Assembly: GCA_964392085.1 (NCBI GenBank)
Contig: CAYMOV010000156.1
Span: forward strand, 1 to 5,684
Length of the DNA stretch: 5,684 nucleotides
Direction of reading: 5' to 3'
Source of the DNA: CAYMOV01 sp964392085
Lineage (GTDB): Bacteria > Oederibacteriota > Muellerivitia > Muellerivitales > Muellerivitaceae
This document shows, piece after piece, positions 1-5,268 of this stretch. Under the pieces are notes generated by a model, which saw nothing but the letters and a program-made list of their open reading frames with translations, searched no databases and was not told where the DNA came from. Both the position numbers and the translations under genes were made by a program. Numbering within the stretch: position 1 is the stretch's first letter; each line of letters opens with the position of its first letter.

Positions 1-621
1 TTACGACATGCAGCCTTCGGCCTGCGAGACCACCGACCGCAGGGGGCGGAGGACGCCCTGGCCCGTGGAGGGGTCGCGGGCGATCTCGTAGCGCGGCACC
101 GAGGGGTCCACGGTGGCCGACCAGGCGTCGATGCCACCGGTCATGGACTTCACGTTGCTGTAGCCATGGCCCGAGAAATAGGAGGCCGCGTCCATGCTCC
201 GCTGTCCGGTGTGGCAGATGAAGACCACCGGGGTGTCCTTGGGCCAACCCATGATCTCGCGGGACAGTTCCTCGGTGATCAACACCGCGCCGGGGATCTG
301 GGCCATTTGCGACTCCTCGGGGAACCGCACATCGATCAATTTAGGGGGCGCGTCGCCCTTCAGGGCCTTCGCCGTTTCTGCGGGGGTGATCTGGATGCGG
401 CGGTCGATCTCCTCGGCCTGTTCGATGAATGTCAGCACCTCGTTGATGTCCGGGATGTCGTGCTTGGCCACGACCGTGGAGAGGATGTCGGTGGGCTCGT
501 AGCCGCAGCTGTGGCAGCCCCCGATGTGGTACTTGCGGAACAGGGCGCGCTGGGCGCTCGGGTAGGCGTCGAGCACCTCCTGCATGGTGCTTTCCGGGGT
601 GATCTTCAGGGTGGTGGGCAT
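1..621 (-). CDS. DUF1858-like CxxC domain fused to rhodanese sulfurtransferase domain
   Basis: The 206-residue protein has two domains. Residues about 5-70 resemble the DUF1858 family of small putative redox domains, with the hallmark CxxC in GGCHSCGY (Cys36, Cys39). Residues about 76-175 are a single rhodanese domain, with LIDVRFPEE at 95-103, the IPGAVLI strand at 109-115, the active-site loop CHTGQRS with catalytic Cys136, and the closing GGIDAWS. Rhodanese domains carry sulfane sulfur as a cysteine persulfide, so a cytoplasmic sulfur-transfer or thiol-redox role is likely; the acceptor is unknown. No signal peptide or membrane segment is seen. The start is the ATG at 621, because GAGGAG lies 7 bases upstream. 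The frame stays open for 25 more codons to 696, but that extension is basic, low-complexity and crosses the ribosome binding site. A third cysteine (Cys204) sits near the C-terminus. The TAA stop is at the window's first bases, so the gene is complete. It is separated by 210 bases from the upstream methyltransferase-like gene, so it may be transcribed alone. Confidence 0.9.
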   Translation of the reverse strand: MPTTLKITPESTMQEVLDAYPSAQRALFRKYHIGGCHSCGYEPTDILSTVVAKHDIPDINEVLTFIEQAEEIDRRIQITPAETAKALKGDAPPKLIDVRFPEESQMAQIPGAVLITEELSREIMGWPKDTPVVFICHTGQRSMDAASYFSGHGYSNVKSMTGGIDAWSATVDPSVPRYEIARDPSTGQGVLRPLRSVVSQAEGCMS

Positions 622-628
622 GCGTCGT

Positions 629-634
629 CTCCTC
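629..634 (-). promoter_or_regulatory. Shine-Dalgarno site GAGGAG deciding the rhodanese-fusion start
   Basis: Reading on the minus strand, GAGGAG is followed by 7 bases and then the ATG at 621. This is the strongest ribosome binding site in the window, and it rules out the upstream in-frame ATG at 696. Confidence 0.75.
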
Positions 635-666
635 GTCGTCTGGTTTGGTGTTGGATGGTTCTTTTC

Positions 667-696
667 AATGTAGCGTTGATGGGGGAACGGAAACAA
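667..696 (-). promoter_or_regulatory. Possible sigma-70-type promoter for the rhodanese-fusion gene
   Basis: On the minus strand, TTGTTT (696-691) and TACATT (672-667) are separated by 18 bases. They match 3 of 6 and 4 of 6 consensus positions. This would give a leader of roughly 40 bases before the ATG at 621. The match is weak and rests on position and spacing only. Confidence 0.3.
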
Positions 697-831
697 GGCG
701 GGCCGGCCCCAACAGGTCTTGGAGGGCCAAATATCCCGGAATGGGATTCTTCAGGGTTTGTCGGTGTTTTTCGGCTTATTGAGAATGGAACCGCGCTAAA
801 TGAGAAAAACAGGCCAGCCAAATTCCAGGAT

Positions 832-1512
832 TCAATAAACGAACGGAACAAGCCTCCAGGACCGCTTCGAATAGGCGTCCCACTCCGGGCCGAATTCCCC
901 ATGAAGGAGCGTTTCTTCGTCCCGGATACGCCAGAGAAGGACCAACTTCGTCACCCCGGTGAGGAATAGCCCGATCCAGGATCGGAATGCCAGGGAGATC
1001 CCCAGGTTGAAGAGCAGGATGCCGAGGTACCTGGGGTGGCGGATATACCGGAACACCCCCCCAGTCACCAATTGGTGCCCTTCCTGGAGGGTGACCTGGA
1101 AGCTGAACTGCTTGCCCAAGTCGGCCTGCGCCTTGTTCATAAGAAGGAAACCCAAGGCATGAATCCCAAGTCCGGTGAAACGGGCCCAGTCGCCCAGGCC
1201 GAGGACCCAAATCCCCCGTCGGTCGCAGGCGGGCGGTACGATCACCACCGCCAGGCTGAGGACCTGCAGGAGGGGGATGGCCCACTTTTGGGATTTGACC
1301 GTCGTCTTCCCCGCCCCACGTCCCAATCGGGATTCCGGGATCCAGGGCAGGACCGCGAGTTGGAGCAGGAAGGTCACCAGGAGATAACCCGTCCGGGCCG
1401 GGTTGAAGAAGTAGGCCGGAAGGTCACCCAAGCCCCAGCCCAAGAGGGAGAGTCCCCCGAAGAGGAGGAAGCCGATGAGGGCATTCGTCGCGTAACGGAA
1501 GTAGGTCTTCAT
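832..1512 (-). CDS. Isoprenylcysteine carboxyl methyltransferase (ICMT)-like integral membrane protein
   Basis: The product has 226 residues with about five hydrophobic segments (near 11-29, 41-58, 79-95, 111-127 and a hairpin at 163-196). The C-terminal half carries the signature of the ICMT/PEMT-type membrane methyltransferases: GGVFRYIRHPRYLG at 151-164, then EE at 199-200, F207, W211, Y214 and the closing RLVP at 220-223. Known relatives bind S-adenosylmethionine through this RHPxY region and methylate lipid or small thiol substrates at the membrane. Bacterial members mostly have no known substrate, and prenylated protein is not expected here, so a specific reaction cannot be assigned. 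The start ATG at 1512 has no Shine-Dalgarno within 15 bases; a TATAAT lies 6 bases before it. The gene follows the SRPBCC gene after 45 bases and could be read from the same transcript, from its own leaderless one, or both. Family call is firm; function is not. Confidence 0.85.
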   Translation of the reverse strand: MKTYFRYATNALIGFLLFGGLSLLGWGLGDLPAYFFNPARTGYLLVTFLLQLAVLPWIPESRLGRGAGKTTVKSQKWAIPLLQVLSLAVVIVPPACDRRGIWVLGLGDWARFTGLGIHALGFLLMNKAQADLGKQFSFQVTLQEGHQLVTGGVFRYIRHPRYLGILLFNLGISLAFRSWIGLFLTGVTKLVLLWRIRDEETLLHGEFGPEWDAYSKRSWRLVPFVY

Positions 1513-1518
1513 GCGTAA

Positions 1519-1524
1519 ATTATA
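1519..1524 (-). promoter_or_regulatory. Perfect TATAAT -10 box immediately before the ICMT-like start codon
   Basis: On the minus strand, TATAAT is followed by six bases (TTACGC) and then ATG, which would put the transcription start on or next to the A of the start codon. No convincing -35 hexamer is found 16-18 bases upstream. It lies in the 45-base gap behind the SRPBCC gene, so it could be an internal operon promoter giving a leaderless message, or simply AT-rich chance sequence. Confidence 0.35.
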
Positions 1525-1557
1525 AAACCCGGCCCCCTCGGGACCCTTTGAGGCCGG

Positions 1558-2001
1558 TCATACGGCCAGGTGCGCCTCCAGCTTGTCCAGGTTCTCCCGG
1601 TTCCCCTTCACGGCGAATCCCTTTACCTTTTCGTACTGGTCGGCGGTCTCGAAAAGCATCCGCCAGGTCACCAAAGTGCCGCCGTCCCTGTCGGTGAAGG
1701 TGATGGTCGCGCGGAACTTGGGCCCGGAGACGTGGTCGAAGGCGATCTTTTCGTCCGGGACGACCTCCTGGAAGACGCAGTGGTTCTGGAAATTGGCGCC
1801 GTTCGGCCCGTTCATGGTGAAACGCCAATGGCCCCCGGCCTTCAGGTCGAATTCCTGGAAGCTGTTGGTGAAGCCCTTCGGTCCCCACCATCGGGCGAGT
1901 TGGGCCGGGTCGGCCCAGGCCTGGAAGACCCGCACGCGCGGCCAGGGAAGGACGCGGGTGCTGACGATCTCACGGCCTGATTCTTTGCTCTTGGGGTCCA
2001 T
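1558..2001 (-). CDS. SRPBCC-fold protein of the AHSA1 (activator of Hsp90 ATPase homolog 1-like) type
   Basis: The product is a 147-residue soluble protein that is all one START/Bet v1-like domain. Family landmarks are RVFQAWADPAQLARWWGPKGFT (residues 24-45, in two blocks around the DP), FDLKAGGHWRFTMNGP (51-66), the acidic FQEVVPDEKI strand and the closing long C-terminal helix with NRENLDKLEAHL. Length and motif order match the usual bacterial AHSA1-like stand-alone proteins. Such domains form a deep hydrophobic cavity for lipid-like or aromatic ligands; despite the family name, most bacterial members have no shown link to Hsp90. The start ATG at 2001 has AAGGA 8 bases upstream. It lies 18 bases after the DoxX stop, so co-transcription is very likely. 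Ligand and role are unknown. Confidence 0.9.
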   Translation of the reverse strand: MDPKSKESGREIVSTRVLPWPRVRVFQAWADPAQLARWWGPKGFTNSFQEFDLKAGGHWRFTMNGPNGANFQNHCVFQEVVPDEKIAFDHVSGPKFRATITFTDRDGGTLVTWRMLFETADQYEKVKGFAVKGNRENLDKLEAHLAV

Positions 2002-2019
2002 GCGGGATGTCCTTGGGGA

Positions 2020-2427
2020 TTATTTCTTGAGCTTCAAGACGTACTTGCCCGGGCCGAAGAGCAGGAGGGCCAAGTAGATCGAGAGGTTGGTGAGGGCATG
2101 GGAGGCCCCCTGCCACCCGGCGTAGGGACCCGGGGGCATGCCCAGGTGCGCGGTGACGGCCACCGCCATGGTGAAGGCCAGCAGGAAGGCCGCGAAACGG
2201 AACGATACCCCGAGGATCAGCAGGATCGACCCGCCTGCTTCCGCGAAGGCGGCCAACGCGCCCCAAACCAGCGGCATCCAGGGGATCCCGAAGGACGGCA
2301 TCGCGGACCCGACCTGGTGGAGGAGCGCCTCGCCCCCGGTCACCTTGGCCCAACCGCTGAGGACCAAGACGTTGAGGCCGATCCCCAGCCTCACGAGAAA
2401 CAACCCCGCGTCAGGGTTATTGAACAT
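2020..2427 (-). CDS. DoxX family membrane protein
   Basis: The product has 135 residues with four predicted transmembrane helices (near 8-26, 52-72, 77-95 and 107-125). It shows DoxX-family landmarks: R13 and G17 in helix 1, SGWAKVTGG at the first loop, FAEAGGSILLILG (61-73) followed by the conserved Arg77, and the C-terminal GPGKYVL. DoxX proteins sit in the inner membrane. Some are linked to thiosulfate or quinone redox chemistry and to oxidative stress complexes, but most, including this one, have no defined reaction. The ATG at 2427 is preceded by AAGGGG at a 7-base spacing. It heads the probable DoxX, SRPBCC and ICMT-like operon; only 47 bases of its upstream region are known before the assembly gap. 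The family is clear; a redox role is an inference. Confidence 0.88.
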   Translation of the reverse strand: MFNNPDAGLFLVRLGIGLNVLVLSGWAKVTGGEALLHQVGSAMPSFGIPWMPLVWGALAAFAEAGGSILLILGVSFRFAAFLLAFTMAVAVTAHLGMPPGPYAGWQGASHALTNLSIYLALLLFGPGKYVLKLKK

Positions 2428-2474
2428 GGAACCACCCCTTTTAATATTTTGGGAATCACGCCCAGTTTAACCGA

Positions 2475-2574
2475 NNNNNNNNNNNNNNNNNNNNNNNNNN
2501 NNNNNNNNNNNNNNNNNNNNNNNNNNNNNNNNNNNNNNNNNNNNNNNNNNNNNNNNNNNNNNNNNNNNNNNNNN
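2475..2574. other. Assembly gap of exactly 100 Ns
   Basis: The run contains exactly 100 N characters, a common placeholder for a scaffold gap of unknown size. The true sequence between the minus-strand DoxX operon and the plus-strand operon is missing, including promoter regions and the start of the frame that ends at 2676. Adjacency across it is a scaffolding claim and not directly shown. Confidence 0.97.
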
Positions 2575-2676
2575 CCTATGAGGCAAATCATGCGTCAAGC
2601 GGCCGGATTGGACGAAGATGCGGCCCTTAGCCAAGCCGATCCGGCCAGCCTGTCATCTGGAGAATCGTTATTTTGA
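2575..2676 (+). CDS. Unidentified frame, 3' end only (5' end in the assembly gap)
   Basis: An open frame leaves the gap and ends with TGA at 2674-2676. The visible 33 residues are polar and acidic, with an AAGLDEDAALSQADPAS stretch, and match no family I know. The main support is context: its stop shares the bases TTGA with the TTG start of the next gene, the arrangement expected of translationally coupled genes, and the next overlap downstream is of the same kind. The first visible ATG is at 2578, so a 32-residue small protein is possible, but a longer gene cut by the gap is equally possible. It could also be a chance open frame, as the stretch is short. Confidence 0.4.
   Translation, partial: PMRQIMRQAAGLDEDAALSQADPASLSSGESLF
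2659..2662 (+). promoter_or_regulatory. Shine-Dalgarno core GGAG supporting the TTG start at 2673
   Basis: GGAG lies 10 bases before TTG at 2673. The first in-frame ATG at 2715 has no such site and would remove all positive charges from the signal peptide. The site therefore supports the TTG start. Confidence 0.55.
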
Positions 2677-3578
2677 GGAAGACGACGCCTTTCCCCTCCA
2701 TCCGTCTTCGGTTTATGGTTACAACCCTGTTGTTGTCGGCCGTTCCCGCCCTGGCCGCCGCCGGAACCTGGGAAAAGTCGTTGAAGATCTCACTGGGCGT
2801 CACCTCCGCGCTGACCCGCATCTATGTGGACCACCAGCTTCTCAAGTTGAGGACCTCCGAACTGGATTTCCACCTGGAGGGTTCCCTTAACCGCGAGTCC
2901 GACCACGGGAGTTGGAAAAACTCCCTCAAGGTCGACTACGCCGGCGCGGAAACAACCGACCCGATGGACCCGGACAAGGATTCGGCTTGGACCGAGAGCT
3001 CCGACCAACTGATCGCGGACTCCGTCTACCGGCGGAAGATCGGGTCCTCCTTCGAGCCCTACGCGGGTTTGAACGTCCAGACCGTGGTTTATGACGGCGG
3101 CTACAGCGGCGAATGGCGCGCCTTCAAACCCCTCCAGACCAGGGAATCACTCGGCCTGTCGGCGCCGGTCCTCTCGACGTACGCCGAAAGCCTGGATCTC
3201 CGCGCCGGTTATTTCTACCAGCACTACGTCAACCAGGACCGGGACCACCGGTACGCCGTCCACGGCGTGGAGACCGTCGTGGAGTTCAACGGCAAGCTCG
3301 CCAAGAACATCACCCTCGAATCGAAGGCCGGGATGTACTCCGCCTTGGTGAAGACCCCGGATTATGAGGATCCCGAGACGAAATCCCGGAAGATGGTCCT
3401 GGAGTGGGACAACCGTTTGGAGATCGCACTCACGAAATTCATCTCGATCGACATCATCCTGAACCTGGACAACAAGGACGTCAGCTCCAAGAGGATTTCC
3501 TACGAGATCGACCACCGCACGATTTTGTCGGTGGATTGGAAATTACCCCAAACCAAGGAAAAGGCGGGAAAACGATGA
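2673..3578 (+). CDS. Predicted outer-membrane beta-barrel protein (DUF481/DUF3078-like)
   Basis: The product has 301 residues. With the TTG start it has a classical Sec signal peptide: Arg2, Lys3, Arg11 and Arg13, a hydrophobic core at 15-27, and an ALA|AAG cleavage site after about residue 28. The mature part is a series of amphipathic beta strands of about ten residues with aromatic girdle positions and Asp/Asn/Gly-rich turns (for example SWKNSLKVDYAG, GYFYQHYVNQ, RMVLEW-like and IDHRTILSVDWKL), typical of a small outer-membrane barrel. The overall pattern resembles the DUF481 (YdiY-type) and DUF3078 families; I cannot choose between them by eye. The last strand is followed by a short basic tail (KEKAGKR), which is unusual for a barrel, where the chain often ends on an aromatic residue. 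Its start overlaps the previous frame (TTGA) and its stop overlaps the next gene (ATGA). Function could be structural, a channel or a surface-binding protein. Confidence 0.8.
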   Translation: MRKTTPFPSIRLRFMVTTLLLSAVPALAAAGTWEKSLKISLGVTSALTRIYVDHQLLKLRTSELDFHLEGSLNRESDHGSWKNSLKVDYAGAETTDPMDPDKDSAWTESSDQLIADSVYRRKIGSSFEPYAGLNVQTVVYDGGYSGEWRAFKPLQTRESLGLSAPVLSTYAESLDLRAGYFYQHYVNQDRDHRYAVHGVETVVEFNGKLAKNITLESKAGMYSALVKTPDYEDPETKSRKMVLEWDNRLEIALTKFISIDIILNLDNKDVSSKRISYEIDHRTILSVDWKLPQTKEKAGKR

Positions 3579-5077
3579 AGCGAACCCTTTTGTTCACGGT
3601 CCTCACGCTGGTGGCGGTCCTGGGAGCCCGGGCGGAGAGCCCCACGGCCGACGCGCTCCCCGGGCTCCCGAACCGGGTCCAACCCACCCAGGCCCCGACG
3701 CGGGCCATCCTGCGCGGCGTGACCTTCAACCCCACGGTCGCGGCGGGGCTCCCCACCCCGACCCCCACGCCAAGACGCCCGATCCTGCACGGCGTGACGT
3801 TCAATCCGACGGTCGCCGCGTCCATCGCCACCCCCACGCCCGGGACCATCGACTTCAAGGCCTTGATGGAAAAGGCACAGGACGACAAGTGCGAGTCGCT
3901 CGCAGCCCTCGACGACCGGACCTCGGGCCTGCACAAGGATGTGACCAAGCTGGCGGCCCGGTATAAGGCCCTCTCCTCCGACCTGGGGGACATCGCCAAG
4001 GTCCTGTCCATTCCCTCGAAACTGGTGACCGCCCTGGACAAAACGATCGCCTCCCTCAAGGCCGTCCGCGCGGGCCTCGAGACCGCCGAGGCGGTGCCGC
4101 AAATACGGGAGAAGGCCCAGAAGCTCAAGGAATCGGTCCAGGGCTCGCTAGAGGAGGCGATCAGCCTGCGGACCAAGGCCGAGAGGATCGCGAAGCAAGT
4201 CGCGCCGGCCCAGAAGGCCGCCCAAGGGGGTTCCACGGGCTTCGGCCAGGCCTCCCTGACCCTGACCTTGTTCGATATCGCCGCGCTGAGGAATGAACCC
4301 GCGGCGACCTCCATGATCCAGTACTCGATCGACTATTTCCCGGAACCCAGGAGGGATTGCGTCCAAGGAAAGGTGGATCCCAAGGCCAACAACGCCACCA
4401 CGCTCGTGGTGGAGCTGGACCGGGCCGTGACCGTCCTGTTGTACGAGCCGGATGTCCCGGGAATCGACCCCCTCCGGGGCCTCGCCGACAAGTTGAAGGC
4501 CTCCGCGTTGAACGACCTTTTGGGGGACGTCGGGAGGCTGGACAAGCGCATCGCCAAGCTCGACGGCCCGCTGAAGGCCGTCGAAAAGCTGTTGGACGAG
4601 TCCTTCAAGGTCGATTTCGGCCTCTACAAGGTCAAGGTCTCCGGCAGGGTCATCGCCAAGGGGGCGGACGCGATCGAGTCGGAGATCGAGCATTTGCTCG
4701 GCAAACTCGCCTGGAAGGCCGCCAAGGAATTCGGCGTCAAGAAGCTCGTCAACGCCCTGACGAAAGACGCCAATAAGGCGTTCAAGAAGGCCTACTCCAA
4801 GTTGGATTTCGACGCCGATGTCCACCTCCCGGGCCTGGATCGGCTGGACCCCCTGGAGTCCGAACTGTCCGGCTTGGTCAAGGCCATCCCCACCTCCCTC
4901 GCTTTCCCGGTCCTCAACCTCCATTCACCGGACTTCGGCATCCCCGGGATCCAGGCGTCGATGGATTTGCGCGGGATCCAAACCTTCCTAACGGATATCA
5001 GCGAACCCTATGGGTTCGAATGGGCTAAGGTCTGGGACAAGTTCAAGTTGAAGCCCCCCACGCTGGGATGCCCTTGA
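3575..5077 (+). CDS. Secreted helical protein of unknown function with duplicated GVTFNPTVAA motif
   Basis: I do not recognise this 500-residue protein. It begins at the ATG at 3575, overlapping the barrel gene's TGA by four bases; the frame is open back to 3404, but only this start gives a signal peptide (MKR, hydrophobic 5-17, ARA|ES cleavage after residue 20). After it come a Pro/Thr-rich segment with two copies of ILxGVTFNPTVAA (45-57 and 70-82) and TPTP linkers. Next is a long amphipathic helical region (about 94-217), a more beta-like part with three-residue-spaced hydrophobics (226-292), a second lysine-rich helical region (300-410), and a C-terminal part with aromatic and proline residues (411-500). 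Cysteines are at 106, 262 and 499; an odd number, so one would stay unpaired in a monomer with disulfides. No membrane anchor, lipobox or enzyme motif is visible. Coupled translation with the barrel gene suggests a shared envelope job, with this protein in the periplasm or outside the cell. Alternatives are a structural or surface-attached protein. Confidence 0.85.
   Translation: MKRTLLFTVLTLVAVLGARAESPTADALPGLPNRVQPTQAPTRAILRGVTFNPTVAAGLPTPTPTPRRPILHGVTFNPTVAASIATPTPGTIDFKALMEKAQDDKCESLAALDDRTSGLHKDVTKLAARYKALSSDLGDIAKVLSIPSKLVTALDKTIASLKAVRAGLETAEAVPQIREKAQKLKESVQGSLEEAISLRTKAERIAKQVAPAQKAAQGGSTGFGQASLTLTLFDIAALRNEPAATSMIQYSIDYFPEPRRDCVQGKVDPKANNATTLVVELDRAVTVLLYEPDVPGIDPLRGLADKLKASALNDLLGDVGRLDKRIAKLDGPLKAVEKLLDESFKVDFGLYKVKVSGRVIAKGADAIESEIEHLLGKLAWKAAKEFGVKKLVNALTKDANKAFKKAYSKLDFDADVHLPGLDRLDPLESELSGLVKAIPTSLAFPVLNLHSPDFGIPGIQASMDLRGIQTFLTDISEPYGFEWAKVWDKFKLKPPTLGCP
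3701..3820 (+). repeat. Tandem pair of 25-codon units encoding (R)xILxGVTFNPTVAA
   Basis: Two 15-codon cores (3701-3745 and 3776-3820) start 75 bases apart, with a Thr-Pro-rich linker between them. Of the 15 codon pairs, 8 are identical, 5 differ only synonymously and 2 change the residue (Ala/Pro and Arg/His). The central ten residues GVTFNPTVAA are identical. The synonymous differences show that the copies are old and kept at protein level, not a fresh slippage product. Confidence 0.85.
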
Positions 5078-5122
5078 GGCTGGGGATGCTCGGATCACCT
5101 GTTTCCGCCCCCTTCACACCGA

Positions 5123-5150
5123 CCACCACCCAGCTCGATGGGGGTGGTGG
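5123..5150 (+). terminator. GC-rich hairpin downstream of the secreted-protein gene
   Basis: CCACCACCC (5123-5131) and GGGTGGTGG (5142-5150) form a perfect 9-base-pair stem around a 10-base loop, 46 bases after the TGA at 5077. No T-run follows, so it is not a classical intrinsic terminator. It may act with a second element downstream, protect the 3' end of the operon message, or assist Rho-dependent termination. Confidence 0.45.
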
Positions 5151-5161
5151 ACACCTCTTGT

Positions 5162-5187
5162 GGGGGCGTGATCGGGTCCCCCGTTTT
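5162..5187 (+). terminator. Weak intrinsic-terminator candidate with short T-run
   Basis: GGGGG (5162-5166) can pair with CCCCC (5178-5182), or a smaller CGGG/CCCG stem can form at 5173-5183. Either is followed by TTTT at 5184-5187. The stem is short and the T-run interrupted, so strength is doubtful. With the hairpin at 5123-5150 it would separate the secreted-protein operon from tag. Confidence 0.3.
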
Positions 5188-5196
5188 GGTTAAAAT
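5168..5196 (+). promoter_or_regulatory. Possible promoter for tag
   Basis: TAAAAT at 5191-5196 matches the -10 consensus at five of six positions. GTGATC at 5168-5173, 17 bases upstream, matches three of six -35 positions. Initiation near 5203 would give a leader of about 65 bases. The -35 is poor and overlaps the hairpin candidate. Confidence 0.3.
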
Positions 5197-5256
5197 GGCG
5201 CGCCAACCCAACTGGAGGTGTCGCGCCGACCACCCGCCGGGTTGTGTCCGAAGCTC

Positions 5257-5260
5257 AAGG
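5257..5260 (+). promoter_or_regulatory. Shine-Dalgarno core AAGG favouring the TTG start of tag
   Basis: AAGG is 8 bases before TTG at 5269 but only 2 bases before GTG at 5263, too close for ribosome binding there. This favours the TTG start; the core is only four bases long. Confidence 0.4.
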
Positions 5261-5268
5261 CAGTGAAC

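Noticed and set aside
622..696. 25-codon N-terminal extension of the rhodanese-fusion protein
   Set aside because: The extension is basic and low-complexity, has no domain content, and covers the GAGGAG ribosome binding site of the ATG at 621.
700..709. Palindrome GGGCCGGCCC as a possible operator
   Set aside because: A ten-base GC palindrome is expected by chance in DNA of this composition, it sits upstream of the -35 candidate, and no second copy was seen.
785..831. Terminator after the ICMT-like gene on the minus strand
   Set aside because: A GGCTGGCCTGTTTTT stretch has a T-run, but the GGC/GCC arms leave a two-base loop, so no stable hairpin forms.
166..969. Long plus-strand open frame of 267 codons
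   Set aside because: It lies antisense to the rhodanese fusion and the ICMT-like gene, shows low-complexity GC-rich composition and no domain, and is explained by the lack of stops in GC-rich DNA.
2098..2676. Plus-strand open frame crossing the Ns
   Set aside because: Its first part is antisense to the DoxX gene, and continuity depends on 100 placeholder bases. Only the part after the gap is kept as a partial frame.
3404..3574. Upstream extension of the 500-residue secreted protein
   Set aside because: It overlaps the coding sequence of the barrel gene in another frame and would bury a clear signal peptide inside the protein. The ATGA overlap at 3575 is the natural start.
4148..4924. Minus-strand open frame of 258 codons
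   Set aside because: It is antisense to the secreted-protein gene and consists of repetitive Gly, Gln, Asp and Leu typical of the shadow of GC-rich coding DNA; no family features.
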